64,000 bases of DNA from contig NC_092674.1 of NCBI RefSeq assembly GCF_964355755.1, positions 25,260,001 to 25,324,000 on the forward strand. The letters are read 5' to 3'. The translations under genes and the position numbers were made by a program. The stretch comes from Antedon mediterranea (taxonomy: Eukaryota > Echinodermata > Crinoidea > Comatulida > Antedonidae). Of the stretch, positions 42,725 to 57,200 are shown in pieces. Position 1 is the stretch's first letter. Each line of letters starts with the position of its first letter. Under the pieces are notes generated by a model. That model saw only the letters and a program-made list of their open reading frames with translations, made no database searches and had not been told where the DNA came from.

Positions 42725-42880
42725 TCTTCCCACTGCTTGACAAAACACAATGACGTAAGCTGCGCAAACGCAAGCAAATTGTCAAAATTACAAGAGAAAA
42801 TGTTGAATAACCCATCTCTTGTGATTGGTCAAGTTACTTGCGTTGCGCTTTCGTCATTGCATTCTAGTAGAAAACCAAGT
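42725..42880. mobile_element. Short foldback MITE, copy 2
   Basis: This is related to 38632-38791. CTCTTGTGATTGGTCAAGTT and TTACTTGCGTTGCGCTTTCG mirror the left arm with CAATGACGTAAGCTGCGCAA and CAAGCAAATTGTCAAAATTA. It lies just downstream of gene 2 and overlaps its 3' flank. Confidence 0.6.
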
Positions 42881-43779
42881 ATTAATAAGTGAATACATCT
42901 CTACTACAGTAATACATATCCTCATACACATTCTATCGTATTTACATAATGCCAACATTTTTATTATTATTTTATGTTGTATTTCATTCATTTTTACATC
43001 TGCAAAAAGTAACTTGTTACAACTTGTAACCAGGATCGCAGTGTGAAGACATCATCAGAGACGCCATTTCTTTTGTTCCGAGATGTTCCGAGTTTTTACT
43101 GCGCATGTGTAATTGTCCTGGTATTTTACTGACTAATCATAGTAATTTAATAACAATAATATTATTGTCATGCAATCTATGCAGTGTGAAAACGGTATAC
43201 GTTGTGCGTATTGTATTACCCGAGTATTTAAAAAAAAAAAAAAAAAACATCAATAACAACAAAGAGTAGTTATAATTTACATATTTGAATATAATGTTAT
43301 ATTTTAGCTCTGATGAAGGATTTGTGTTAGATAGGATAAGATAAGATAATATTTATTGGTCCATCATAAAAAATATGTTGGAAATTAATTTTCCAAATGG
43401 CGTACACATAAACATTCATTACAAATATAAAATTTATGTTTTTAATATAATAGGCCTATGATGTACTTAAAAATAGTTGACCTGGATTATTATAATTCAT
43501 CAAAACGTCTGTTACTGTATATATATTTACTATTAATATTTATATTAAAATTAATAAGCTTATCGTATTGCACACGGATTATATAATCTTATTGAGTTCA
43601 TTGCAAATGAGAAATTATGTATGTTATATGTTGAACTAATAACTAAATAGTTGTTCCTTATAAGAAGCATACGTATTATGATATTGTTTTCTTGTTTTAA
43701 ATTCACTACTATTGGAAGGTTTGCATGACGGTGGTAATATTATGTTATTGGTATTTTTTTACGATTAATTAATATTCTA
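42881..43779. other. Spacer with LINE-tail fragment (minus strand)
   Basis: At about 43328-43445 the minus strand ends in TTATGATGGACCAATAAATA then TTATC repeats, like a LINE 3' tail. A run of 19 A lies near 43230. No protein gene is seen in the rest. Confidence 0.45.
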
Positions 43780-45263
43780 CTAGATGGTACGCTCGCTTCG
43801 CTCGCGCACCATCTAGGTCGTTCCCATAGATGGTTCTCGAATACACAGTAATTTCAGCGTAACAAAACTGGTGATTTCAAATGTACGTACCGCAGAACTA
43901 TAATACATTGTCGTTTACATAAACGAATAAATAGACACGATGATTTATGTAGTCAACTAAAATTAGCACCCTGGGAATTACTTCCGAAGGAGAAACTTAT
44001 CACAATGAGTCCAAATTTTTGATTTTGACTCATTTAAAGAAACCCAATTTGTGTTTTGTATGTAACATATAGCCTATAGGGATGGGAAAGCGGATAGGTA
44101 CAAAGAGGAACCATTTTTAAATATATTCTTTATCCACTCAGTAACGAAATATTTTTTTCATGTTTTATAGGCCTATAAATAATATACCTCTAAATACAGT
44201 AAAACATTTGCGATTTAATACTTTGTTAAAACTTTCACTGTCATAATCGATTGAAATATTAAAGTACATGTCACGATACACCACTACGACGTTTATATTA
44301 TTGGTAATTAGTAATTAATACAAACGTTGAGAAGGAACTGTCAGTATAAAGTTTATTTGTATATAATAATGTGTTTATATATCTAACAGTAGCCTATCCA
44401 CAATCTCAGTAATAAAGTTTACTCTGTTTACTCACAGCTTTATACTTTGTTTGTTTATAAAATTATATATTTATTTTAGTTAAGATCATGGGACTGCTGA
44501 CTCTTGTAGTTTTACTTTAGCAGTCCCTTACCAATTCATCTTTGTACATTGTATATTATGTCACTTTGTTGGTCAAATAAATAAATGAAATGAAATGAAC
44601 AGTACGAACATTCACAGTAAGAAATGTTCGATTGAAATGAGGACCAAAAATAGTTAATAGGTATTTACAGTATTGTCAAAGTATTGCAAATTTATTCTCA
44701 AAGGGCCCATATATTTACCTGTCGTATGTGTTAAACCAAGGGCTCATAAATTGACAACCTACTTGTGTTAAACCAAACTCTGGCAGACCGAGAGATTGGG
44801 ATGTTCCATTCATCGCAAATCAATACATTTGTATAATCGTATATTAAATCTATCAAAATAGTATTTTCTTAAGAAAATCGGCCTGTCTTCAACATTATGA
44901 TGCTGTACTCTAGCTGTTCAACCGGTTTTCAGCTATTAAAAACAATTATCGTAGGAAGAGATAGGAAAATGCGAAGCCTCCTCGCATTTTTGTGGCGGGT
45001 ATTTTTCAAGATGGACATCCATTAGGCAGTGTATACCACGATCGGAAAACACCCGGCCTATTTGGTGCAAATCGTTGAACCTAAATTCGTTTTAATCGTC
45101 AATAACTAATTATCTAACTTAATTTAATTAGTAAACATGGTTACATCGGGTGGTTAAAATCAGTACCGAAAGTACGAACCAACTTTATATACCATCGAGT
45201 AAAAATTCTTGAGGTAAGGCGCGATTTACCGAATTTTACCCTTACGTAAATTTATATATTAGA
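43780..45263 (-). mobile_element. Non-autonomous Helitron, family 2, copy a
   Basis: On the minus strand it starts TCTAATATATAAATTTACGT and ends in a strong GC-rich hairpin (stem GGTACGCGAGC..., mirrored by GCTCGC.CACC at 43784-43815) and then CTAG. The flanking bases are A on the left (43779) and T on the right (45264), the Helitron A|T target. A LINE 3' tail on the plus strand, ending AAATAAATGAAATGAAATGA, is nested at about 44455-44598. No Rep/helicase frame is present. Confidence 0.8.
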
Positions 45264-45419
45264 TAAGACGTCCAAACTTTATAACATGCCAAAATCAGGT
45301 ATAACCTTGTTTACTATACAAAGAAGTAATAACCAACAATGACTCCCTTTGCTTCTTTATTTGCTTTTCTTTTCTCTAGTTTGCTGTTGCAATAAACAGC
45401 TATTAGTATTATTGAATCA

Positions 45420-46762
45420 CTAGAAATTATACCCGCCCCAGGGTGGGTTTCAAAATTAGTTTACAGCCTTCTCAGTACATAACAACCGACGGCAGTATCT
45501 GTCTATACTCACCAACCTCCACCCCTCTTCAATAACACCCCATACTCTTTCTTAAAAACAAATTCTTCCCAGTGATGGACAAATTCAATTCAACCTAAGC
45601 TTCGAATTGAGAGGAGTATGCATAGCTACGATGGGTCTAATAATGGTTGAAGTACGTTGTAAATTGTGTAAATAAATAGGTGTCATATTGACTGATAATT
45701 AAAATATGTAATTTAGATACTGCGGTCCCCCAGCCTTCTTTCTCCTTTCAGCACCCCAGCCACCATCAACAAACCTTAACTCCTCCCCTGGACAGTTCAA
45801 ATTTAGTAACTTTTCCTAGTACAATCCAATCATATAGGCTACTTCATTACGTTAGTATTTTCGCTCCTCCTCCCCCTACAAACACTCCCCAGATACACTG
45901 GGTGATGTGTTGAAGCCGGTTCCAGAACAAATTATGTTATTATCACTCCCAACCCATAATACCTCAGTGGCAGTTTTCAAATGTAGTTTAAAACATTCCA
46001 AATACAGTTTCGGTCATTGTGATAGGCCTACATCCCCACCCCAAACTCCCATCCGCTTCCCAGGGATGATTAAATACTTTAACATTTTCCAACCACAATT
46101 CTGGTGTAAGCAATCAAAATCCCCATTATCCCCTGAACCCAAACTCCCAAACTCCCAAACTCCCAAACTCCCAAACTCCCAACCCCACTGGGTCTGTAAT
46201 GAGACAATCCAAGAGACCGATACATAGCTGGATAATGGTAAAAGTACTTTGCTAAATGTGTAATTGAATAGGTGTCATATTGGTTAATGGATAAAATATC
46301 TATATCTATATCTATATTTCCCCAAACGCCTTGCTGAGGATAATTCAAATACTGTAAAACTTTTGTAGTATAACTTTACAATTCGATAGCCTACAACCTC
46401 GAGCCCTAGCAAAAAATGACATCACAAACCACCACACCACCTCCGCCCCAACCCCTCCCACAAAAACCCCAGGAGTACAGTCGGGGGATTTTTTTTTAAT
46501 GTAGTTTAAAACCTTCCGGGTACAATTGCCATCATTTTGATACCCCATACGTATGGTTACGTGCAGAAACAGGAATTTGTATAACGAACAAACATCGAAA
46601 GTGGGGGTTTTTACCACATTTTGGTCCCTAACTTGGATCCTAGGTGGCGGATGATGTTGAAATATAGCTTAGAACATTCCCGGTACAATTGCAGTCATTT
46701 TGATACCCCATATGTAAGATTATGTGCAGTAAAAAAAATTTGTATATCGAACAAACAAACAA

Positions 46763-46793
<31 letters not shown>

Positions 46794-46816
46794 AACTCTC
46801 TCACTTATAATATAGA
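45420..46816 (-). mobile_element. Non-autonomous Helitron, family 1, copy b
   Basis: It shares the ends and interior of 14431-15958. The minus-strand start is TCTATATTATAAGTGAGAG, and the 3' end has a hairpin around ACCCACCCTGGGGCGGGT and then CTAG. The target is A (45419) and T (46817). The empty site is readable upstream of gene 2 (GAATCA then TGGTGGCGG at about 26377-26390). Inside, CAAACTCCC is repeated five times at about 46140-46183, an expansion absent from copy a. Confidence 0.85.
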
Positions 46817-46845
46817 TGGCGGAATTAGTTTGAATTGTTTGAACA

Positions 46846-48002
46846 ATTGCCCACAGATGGTTCTCGAATACATAGTAATTTCAGCGTAAAAAAACTGGCG
46901 GTTTCAAATGTACGTACGGCAGGACTATAAAACATTGTCGTTTACAGAAACAAATAAATAGACACAATGATTTATGTAGTCAACCAAAATTAGCACCTAG
47001 AAACTTGTCACAAAATGAGTCAAAATTTGTTATTTGGACTCATTTAAACAAACCCAATTTTGTTAAATTATTCTTTATATTTCTTTATTATCCAATCATT
47101 AACGAAATATTTTTTTTATAGGCCTATAAATAATATACCACTAAATAGAGTAAAACATTTCCGATTTAATACTTTATTAAAACTGTCTCATGGTCGATTG
47201 AAATAGTAAAGTACATTTAAAGACCACTAATACGTTTATATTTTTGTAATTATTAATTAATACAAACGTTGAGAAACAATTGACAGTAATAAAGTATTAT
47301 ATAATTATGTGTTTATAATCTAAAAGTAGGGGCTACCCACACTCACAGTGATAAAGTTTATTAGTATATTTGTTTATATTATATCTAACAGTACCAACAC
47401 ACTTTTGATTCAAATGGCGATCAAAAGTGGTTAATACCTATTTGCAGTATTGTATAGCATTACAATACTATTTCTGTTTATTCTCCAAGGGTCTATAAAT
47501 GTACCTACTTGTGTTAAACCATGGAGGTATGCAATAATTTGGAATGTTCCATTCATTGAAAATCAATACATTTCTATAAACGTATATTAAATCTATCAAA
47601 ATAGTATTTTTTTTAAAAAATCGGCCTGTCTTCAACATTATGATGCTGTACTCTAGCTGTTCAACCGGTTTTCAGCTATTAAAAACAATTATCATAGGAG
47701 GAGATAGGAAAATGCGAAGCCTCCTCGCATTTTTGTGGCGGGTATTTTTCAAGATGGACATCCATTAGACAGTGTATACCACGATCGGAAAACACCCCTA
47801 TTTGGGGCAAATCGTTGAACCTAAATTCGTTTTAATCGTCAATAACTAATTATCTAACTTAATTTAATTAGTAAACAGGGTTACATCAGGTGGTTAAAAT
47901 CAGTACCGAAAGTACGAACCAACTTTATATACCATCGAATAAAAATTCTAGAAGTAAGGCGCAGTTTACCGAATTTTGCCCTTACGTAAATTTATATATA
48001 GA
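46846..48002 (-). mobile_element. Helitron family 2, copy b, truncated
   Basis: It is collinear with 43780-45263 from the block CCACAGATGGTTCTCGAATA to the end TTACGTAAATTTATATATAG. The GC-rich hairpin and CTAG at its 3' end (plus-strand left) are missing; a short AATTGTTTGAACAATT palindrome stands there. The right border is followed by T (48003) and by host sequence TTGTATTCAAGTTTCG, matching the gene 2 promoter region. The left border is approximate. Confidence 0.75.
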
Positions 48003-48236
48003 TTGTATTCAAGTTTCGTACCGGGTTTAGCGACGAAGTATAAAGGACTATTGTTAAGTAATCTAAATAAAGCATTCCATGGATAAATCTATCACGGATT
48101 GACAACGAATACATAAGGAAGTATTTGCAATATTTATACTGTACTGACTATGAATGTGTGTAGTAGGCCTACATTCATTTATTAATTGTCATTGTAGGCC
48201 TATGTAAGACGATCGAAGATATAAACTTTAGTAAAG
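48003..48236 (+). promoter_or_regulatory. Putative promoter/5' UTR of receptor gene 3
   Basis: It holds the same blocks as upstream of gene 2 (TACCGGGTTTAGCGA, AAAGCATTCCATGGATAAA). The region further upstream has been displaced by two Helitrons, so distal control elements shared with gene 2 are now about 2.6 kb further away. Confidence 0.5.
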
Positions 48237-51200
48237 ATGTTGGCTAAATGTTTTCCAAACTGCATTCGCCTGTTTATAGGCCTAGCTTTCTCGTCATTGA
48301 CGTTTCAATCCGGGTCATCAGGTATGCTACATAGGGTTAGTTTTCTAGACCTAAAAACGTTTCCTCGTCGACCGTATCCTTTTCCTCTTATTTTGTTATT
48401 GTTCAGTCTTTTCACTTCTTATAACCGCTGTTTAAATTTCATTAAACTTGTTTTTCCCCTTTTAGATGTCTGTTTGAATGTGTTTTAAACATTATTTTTG
48501 GTTACTAAATTTTCCTATCTTTGTAATTGCAAAGAAACAGAGTTTCAATGTAGTGATCTAATTCACGTAAGCGATAGACTATATTTCACTGAATCGAGGG
48601 TGGTACTAGAAATAGGATAGAGGTACTGGAAAACAGCACAATAGCAGATACTGTATAAGTCGGTCATTTAGGCCTATAAACACGTACATACCAATTAAAA
48701 CACTACTTTCCTCTATGACTCACTGTGCAAACAATTAAGTGAAAATCTGTAACTTTTCGTACGCTGTGTGGTAAACATTGTGTTGGCGAGTAGACGTGCA
48801 GAACTTCCGCACACAAGCTCGCGTCTCACCCGTCATCACCAGTGTGTTCGCCACTCTGTGCGTCCTTGAGCAAGTACGTGTATAGGCCAACTTGTGAGTG
48901 GCGTACGAGCGAGAACAATATTTAAAGCGGGAGCTAATATAATATACGAAAATGTTTGCATAATCAGAATATTCGTTAGTTAGAAATATTCAAATATTCA
49001 AAGTAAAAAGTAACTTCACAGGACTACAAAGGTAATAATATCAAACTCGAGAAAATAGACCGTACCATCATTTACTCGCCGTTTTTACGAGATTAACCTA
49101 GTTGCAGTAAAGTGACTGAATGTAATAAAGTAACCATAACTTTTTTTTATAGATCCATTAGATATAACATGTTTTTCTGCCACACCACTGACGACATCTA
49201 ACACTAATAGTTGGTTTCGAGGATACGCACGTTACGGAGACATTCGAGAGTTATCCGTTTCAGTTTTAAACAAGAACATTGATGGGAAAGACAACGTGAC
49301 TTGGGATGATACTGGCCATTCAGTTGGGAATATAAAGCGTCAAGCGATAGATATGCCAGACGGTAAAGTATTTCACACAAATAGCAGAATTTTATACCGA
49401 GTAAGCGATGCTTTCAGGTATCTAGGTGTTGAAAGACTACAGCAGACTGAGAGAGTTGGTGTATTTTCATTTCAAGCAAAGAGAGACGAAGTAGTCGCAC
49501 ATTCAGCTATTGTATTGACATCCACTTCTGGTGAGTAATTCGGTAATGACTTTAAATATCTATAATAGAAGAGGGAAGTTTACGTTTGTTCATTAAACAA
49601 ATGTTTCCTTTTTTGCGTTGGTATTAGGCCTACAGTTGATATTTCAACAACACTTGAAACAGAAAAGAAAAAAATTACCAGTATAGGCCTACAAAATGAT
49701 ATTCTGAATCTTGAACGGTATTCAAGGAGTTTTTACAAATGTACAAACTTTCAACAATTAGTTGTCAATAGTCATGCAGATGATTAACAAAGAAAATAAG
49801 CTAGCATACATTACTGGTGATATGAACTTAGACATTAGCCAACACATGAGAGACAAAAACATCGAATCCCACCTTGACAATATCCAGTCCCAGTCCTTCA
49901 CTTTTCTTATTAATAAGCCCACAAGAATAACAGAAAACTCTGCTTCCATAATAGATAATATTCTCTACAATTCCCATCTAACAAATAACATAAACACTGG
50001 TATCATATATTCGGATATATCCGACCACCTTCCAATGTTCTGCATAAACACATCCGAAACTCACCATTATCATAACAACGTATACTGTTATAAACGCGAA
50101 AACAAACAGTATCAACATTGATCATTTTAAGCATGAACTTGCAAATCAACAATGGCAGGATGTCCTAGAATCAAATGACGCAAACAAAGCATATCAACAT
50201 TTTTCCACAACTCTGCAATCATTAGTTAATATATGCTTTCCAATAAAAAAGATAAAACTCAAAGCTAATAAACTTCAATCTCCTTGGATAACGGAATCAA
50301 TTGCTAAGTCAATTGTTACTAGAAACAAATTATATAGCAAATACAAACGTAGACCGACAAACATAAATAAATCTAAATATACAAACTATAGAAACGTACT
50401 TACCAATATTATTAGAAAACGAAAAAAGGAATACTATTTTAATAAATTTGAAAAAAATAAAAATAATATGAAGAAACGTGGAATGCCATTAATCAACTTT
50501 TAGGTAGGAAGAAAAAATCCAAACTGCCATCAAACCTAAAACATGTGACAGAGACATACACTAACCCAGAAACAAAATCCGATGCATTCAATTCTTACTT
50601 TATTAATATTGGGAAACAATTAGCTGACAAAATTAACCATGATAACAACCCTGCCATTGATCCAACGTCATATTTGACTGGTAACTACCTTAATTCTATG
50701 TATTTCAGACCCACAACAGAATACAAAATAATGACATACATTAATAAATTAGAAACAGATAAAACACCAGGTCACGATGATATCAGTGCTCACTATATCA
50801 AGTACAATTCCGTCTACCTTACAAAACCTATTTCACACTTAATAAACGTTTCACTCGCCACTGGCCGATTCCCTGATGAACTAAAATGTGCCAAAACTAT
50901 ACCTGTTTTTAAAAGTGGCGATAGGCAAAACCTTAATAATTATCGACCCATATCAATCTTACCATGTCTTTCTAAAATATATGAAAGAGTTGTCTACGAC
51001 CAAACCATTTCATACCTTAATAAATACAACATAATAAATCAATCTCAATATGGATTCCGACAAAAACATTCAACTGCACATGCTCTACTACACACACTAG
51101 AAAAAATAACATCAGCAATTGATAACAACTCATTCATTATAGGTGTTTTCCTAGATCTGTCGAAAGCTTTCGATACGATCGATCATAGAATTCTAATCAA

Positions 51201-54200
51201 TAAAATGGAATGCTATGGCATACGTGGTATTGTGTTAGACTGGTTCAGGAGTTACCTAAACCACAGAACTCAGTATGTTACTATTGAATCACACAAATCA
51301 ATAAAAAGAGAAGTAAAAGTTGGTGTTCCACAGGGATCTATAATTGGCCCATTGCTATTTTTGTTATTTATAAATGACATATTTTGTGTAAGCAAAGTTG
51401 TCGAACTTATCATATTCGCGGACGATACAAACATATTCCTCAAACATAATGACCCCATAGTTGCATGTAATATACTAAACTGCGAATTACAACGACTAAC
51501 CACTTGGTTTAGAGCTAACAAACTCTCAATTAATACAAATAAAACTAAATATATAATCTTTAGAGGGCGCCAGAATTTAACCGACTTCACAGACATGCAA
51601 CTATACGTAAATAACACCACACTCGAAGAGGTAACCCATATCAAATTCTTAGGAGTTACCTTAGACAAATTTTTGTCCTTCTGTACCCATATTGATGGCA
51701 TTGCAAACAAAGTTTCAAAGATAATAGGAATTCTGAATAAATTAAAGTATTTTTTACCATATATGACTCTATTGCAAATTTATAAATCTATAATCCTTCC
51801 CCATTTAACGTATGCAATAGTAGTATGGGGCTCCTTCGAACCAAGTAAATTAAACCGACTTCACATCCTCCAGAAAAAAGCACTACGAATTATATGCAAA
51901 GTCCACTATCAACATCCTTCCCAACCGCTATTTATACAAACCAACACATTAAATATATTTGATCTTTATGAAAAACATATGGCAATACTACTCTTCCAAT
52001 TTTATAATAAACAGCTCCCAATTACGTTTGACACTTACTTTCAAACAATTGAATCAACACATAATTATGATACCAGGAATAAAAAAAACTATACCACTGT
52101 ACTAAAGAGAACCAAAATAGGACAACAAAGTATATGCTATAGGGGTGCCAAGATATGGAATAGCCTTGAAAACTCAGTAAGAGAAATCAAGAGTATAGGA
52201 CTATTTAAAAAACAATTCATACTAATCTCCTCAAAAAATATTCTAATACCTAAAATCACATCGTATTAAGAACAAAAAATTTTTTATTATCGATTTCTTT
52301 TTTTCTTTTTTTTATGAATGATCTATTCTGGTCATATTTTTGAAATTGTTATTACATGTATAATAATATATATATATTTTTTTTTTATTCAACTGTCATT
52401 TATGATTATTGCTTATTGTCTCTATTGTTTACATATATATTTACTAATTGTTATTGTTTTTATTGTAATTTATTTATTTATTTAATTTTTCCAATTTTTA
52501 ATTCTTACATAGGACATCACATTTTAAAGCTTTGCTTATAGTGATGCCCGATTAAATCAATCAATATATAACTTTTGCTTAAAACCATGTTCAACTGTAG
52601 GCCGTTGCCAATATACAGTAATCTCTCTAAACAATGCTACTTTTAATACTTACAATATTATATGTTTTCATCTTTTCCATTGATTGTAAACCTCTAACTA
52701 AACTTTCCAGTATTTTATTATTCAACTTCTGTTTCCAATAATAGTCAATATAAACAATTAATTTTTATTTTTATCATTACTGTAACTAATCATTGTATAT
52801 ATTTTATAATTTATATTTATATTGGTCTTGTTTTTTTGTTTGTAAAAATCTACTGTAATATTATACCTTATTGTGGTTACCATTATAACAAATGTACGAT
52901 TGATTGAATAAAGTTCACATATAAAAAAAAAAATGTTACGGTGAATGTTTAGATAAGTTTATAACATTTAATATAGTGGCTAAAAATGAGTCTACATACA
53001 TCCCTTTTCCCACTTAAGTTATTTTTTTCATACAAATTACTATTGCTGCACGCATTTTCTCAGAGTGAGGGGGCTAAAGGGTAATAGGCGGTGTTGCTAG
53101 GGATAGTGGGGTATCAAAATGAATTGAAGCACCTCCGGGAAGGTTTTTATGTTGTGGAGTAAAACAAAAATTACCAGAATTGTACTGGGAATGTTATAAA
53201 CTACATTTAACAACCGTTGGGTTGTTTGGGTTTGGGTGGGTCGAACCAGAATTTGTATTAAGAATGTTTTATATTTTATTATATATTTTTTTAATAACCT
53301 GGTTGCTTGGTGTGTCGTAGGATAGGTGAGGGGTGCGTTGTGGATAGTTAGGCAACTATATAAAAAAAAATTGTTAAGTAACCCTGTTACATACAGGGTT
53401 TGCTAATACAGTCATTGTTACTACAGTATAAAGAACGATACCGTTAGTATTGGAGATGTCATATATCGATCCAAGTGAACGTGGTTGAGACATAACTACG
53501 GTAAGGAAATTTACATTTTATCCTTCCAGTATTGATACCAGTATGTATTTATTAATACTGCACAATTATATTACAGCCACTATTGTTATGGAGTACAGAA
53601 CGATAACCGTCGGTATTGGAGAATCTGTCACTATTAATCTTAGTGAAGGAAGTAATCTGGACGATTTACGTTGGAGATTTAATTATGGCGAAGAAATTGC
53701 CACTCTGGGGGGTAGTACGTCTACTGTGATTGATAACATACGGATGAAAGATGATGGCGTATATGAATGTTATACAGGAGATAGCCCAGATGGTAACCAT
53801 GGTATCATGAGACTTATTGTTAGAGGTAATTATAACCGTTTTCACAAAGTAATCATAATTTACGTACCTTCTTATCTTTCAATTATGTTAAAAGCATTCA
53901 TTATGATAAAACATACAGTAACTCCACATTCGTGTCAAACATTATAAAAAGAAAATCACATATAGACATTATGTGAAAGATCTTAATTGTAAAAGCAATG
54001 ATGTACCTATAAAGCACAATAGCAATATTTGAATTATTTATATTTGAACTAATTATATCACAATTTTTATTTCAATTTTATTTTTGTCATTTAGCTTGTC
54101 CGTTACCAAAATGGAATCCTCCAGATTGTGAAATGGATTGTCCCGTATGTTATAATGGAGGAATGTGTGACGATAATACGGGTGTCTGTATTTGCCCAGC

Positions 54201-57200
54201 AGGATTTAAAGGCACTGATTGTCTACAAAGTAATAACATATTTAATTATAAAATAAAATATAAGATAAATAATTATAAATAGCTTATTGTCGCTATTCTC
54301 TCAAAGCCTCATATCTCCACAAAACATAATTTTACTGGATTTTTTTTTGTTTGCTCTTGTAAATGTGTATGAATTAAAAAATCACAGATTCCAGTAAAAT
54401 GTAGAAAAATAATCAAAAGGTAAACACTATATAGTATTTAAGTTATTCTAAATTATTAAACATGATTTTGGTGACTTTTTCTAGGAATTTTGATGTACCA
54501 TATACCTTATAATTGTGAGCATCAACAAATATGTGTGTTCTAAAATATAATGGGTACTCGATTTTAGGAGAAAAATGAGATATCATCATAACATAATTTA
54601 TGTTTTAATGCATTTTAAGCGTGATTCGATTACGTCCAACAAATTCAATGTGTATTTACTCATTTTCCGTTAGGCGGATTATAGTTCCTCTATGCCCGTA
54701 AATTTATGAAAATAGATTTCTTTGTGGATATGTATTTCTGTTGTTTCCTTTTTTAAATGTGTCTTTAGATCAAACCATGACTTCAAAGTCTTTTAACAGG
54801 TTGTGGTCATAATCGGTGGGGTCGTGAATGCACCAGTTCATGTAGTAGAAGTGGATATTGCGATGAATTTCTATTCTGTCCACCGGATCCATTTGGATGT
54901 GCATGCAGCAATGGTTTTGGAGGAAACGATTGTAAAACAGGTTTGTTGTCAAAAAGCCACCTAATCAGTTTTTACTTTAGGTTGGGGTTATCTTACCTTT
55001 ATCTGATTCCTTTCAATTCTCGGACATTTTGACAATCGTTATAACATTTCAGCTTTAATGTGCTAGAGCAAGTTTCTTTGCTCTATTAATTATATTTTTT
55101 ACCTTACTGCTTGTGCATTTTACTTTGTGAAGTTAAAATAACTTGAATTGAATTCTTGTTTAGGCATGCTTGAAAATATGAAAAAAAAAGTATATCTGAT
55201 ATATGGTATTTGGAAATTACAAAAATAGACCTAATTTTTATTGATATTATAATTATTGATTAGTGAAAACTGACGTATTCCGTAAATCAACAGATGTAAC
55301 TTCTCCCTAGCAGTTGTCATCCCTGAAACTGTACTGAACGTCAAGCATTACGTATCTGACGTATCTGTTCTTCAGATTTAGATTTTTAGAATCGTACAGA
55401 AGAACTAACCGGACATCTCCGGAAAAGAAATTACAAGAAGGAATACAGCGAAGCAACTACCGGTATAAAGAAAAGATATTCCTCGCTGTACAAACCACGT
55501 CAGTCAAATTCGACAATCACCTTAGGTTGCCTCCATTACGGCTATTATTGAGAAACATATGCCCATTCTACAGTCCACAAAACGTCTCAGGACTCAGTTC
55601 CCCACCTTCGTGATATATTAGTAAGATCTAAATTGACTCTCACGAAAGCCCGAATTTGGGCTGTCAATTTTGCGGCAAATACTGAAAAATTTAAGAGTAA
55701 CCAAACTGGCGACCGCAGACAATACATTTTGTCTAAAAAAAACGTCATTTATCTTAATTAATGTAAAATTTGTGGAAAACAGTACGTCAGAGAAACCAAA
55801 AACACTCCATATGAGAATAACACAACACAAATCATCTATCAAAACATTAAAGATTGATCAACCTGTAGCCGAATGTTTTAATTCAGCTGGTTACTCGATT
55901 GCAAATTTCAATAGAGACTACGATGTCAAATGGAGACAAAAATAAAACCACTGAGAATTACTACTTAAAACCAAAACCCCTATTTGGACATTTGAACATA
56001 CTCCCAGATCGGTAAAATTATTCCATTGACTATTCCTAGAATTTAAGTTTCAATATTAACCACTATTTGAGTTGTTTTTTAGTTCCATTCTTAAATTCAA
56101 TTCAATTCAAAAGACATTATATTTACGTCCAAAAGACAATTTCTGTTAATTTTTCTGGCTGTTTTACTTTATAGTTTTGCCTTAGCCTTTTGCTTATTTT
56201 ATTTTCTATCTACATTGATATCCAGCCACTGATACCCACAGCATTGTCAATTTTTTTCAGTAATTTGTCTTTGTATTTATAATATCCTTATTAGTGTTAT
56301 AGACTACACAGTAGTTTAGGTATAATATTTCATTATGAGAATAAAATCAATTTTCAGTGTCTTCATAAAATCAAAAAGTGTCTTGAACCTATTATGTTTT
56401 TAAGCATGTGAAGATTTATACTACGGAGCAGATTGTCGGCAAAAATGTAACTGTGCTAATGAAAACTGTAAGCAACTCGATACAAGCGATCCCACTAAAG
56501 ACATAGGATGTAGTGCCGGGTCACAATGTTCACCTGGTTACACTGGAGACAAATGTCTAGGTACGGTAATTATTAATATATTATTATATTTTCCATAAAA
56601 CCTATAACATTTCGATTTGACTGAAATTAAAAGTTCCCATCCATGACTCTGTAATCTAGTGGGCGTGGTGCTATCACTGTTGGACCGAATTGGTAAAAAG
56701 CCAGGCTATTGTATGTAGCTTAGGCCTGGCCTATATCCTTAACTTTCTGAATAAAAGGCTTTCCAGCAATAAGACCCACGCAATAACCTCAGCATTAAAT
56801 CCTTTATTTAAAATTACCACTGAAAATTGATAATTAACAATCATTTTATGATAATTAATGTATAATTATTTAGTAAACTAGATGGTACGCTCGCTTCGCT
56901 CGCGTACCATCTAGGTCGTGCCCACAGATGGTTCTCGAATACACAGTAATTTCAGCGTAACAAAACTGCTTTTTTTTAATGTACGTACTGCAGGATGATA
57001 ATAGTTATTATTGTTTACAGAAACGAATAAATAGACACGATGATTTATGTATTAAACTGAAATTAGCACACTGGGAATTACTTCCGAAAGAGAAACTTGT
57101 CACAAAATGAGTCCAAATTTGTTATTTGGACTCATTTAAACAAACCCAATTTGTGTTTTGTGTGTAACATTAGGGTTGAGGGATGGGGAAGAGGATATGG

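Larger units (their letters stand above)
49745..52565 (+). mobile_element. 5'-truncated jockey/CR1-like LINE in intron of gene 3
   Basis: It lies between the exon ending at 49530 and the Ig exon at 53577. It contains the end of an endonuclease, a full RT and an AT-rich 3' UTR with a tail of ATCA repeats near 52545-52565. A second tail-like stretch ending in GATTGATTGAATAAAGTTC and poly(A) lies at 52895-52935, so the true 3' end may be there. Coding continuity is lost near 50110 and 50475. Confidence 0.85.

Noticed and set aside
46136-46183. CRISPR-like array of short repeats
   Set aside because: The units are 9 bp with no spacers, in a eukaryotic transposon; it is a minisatellite.
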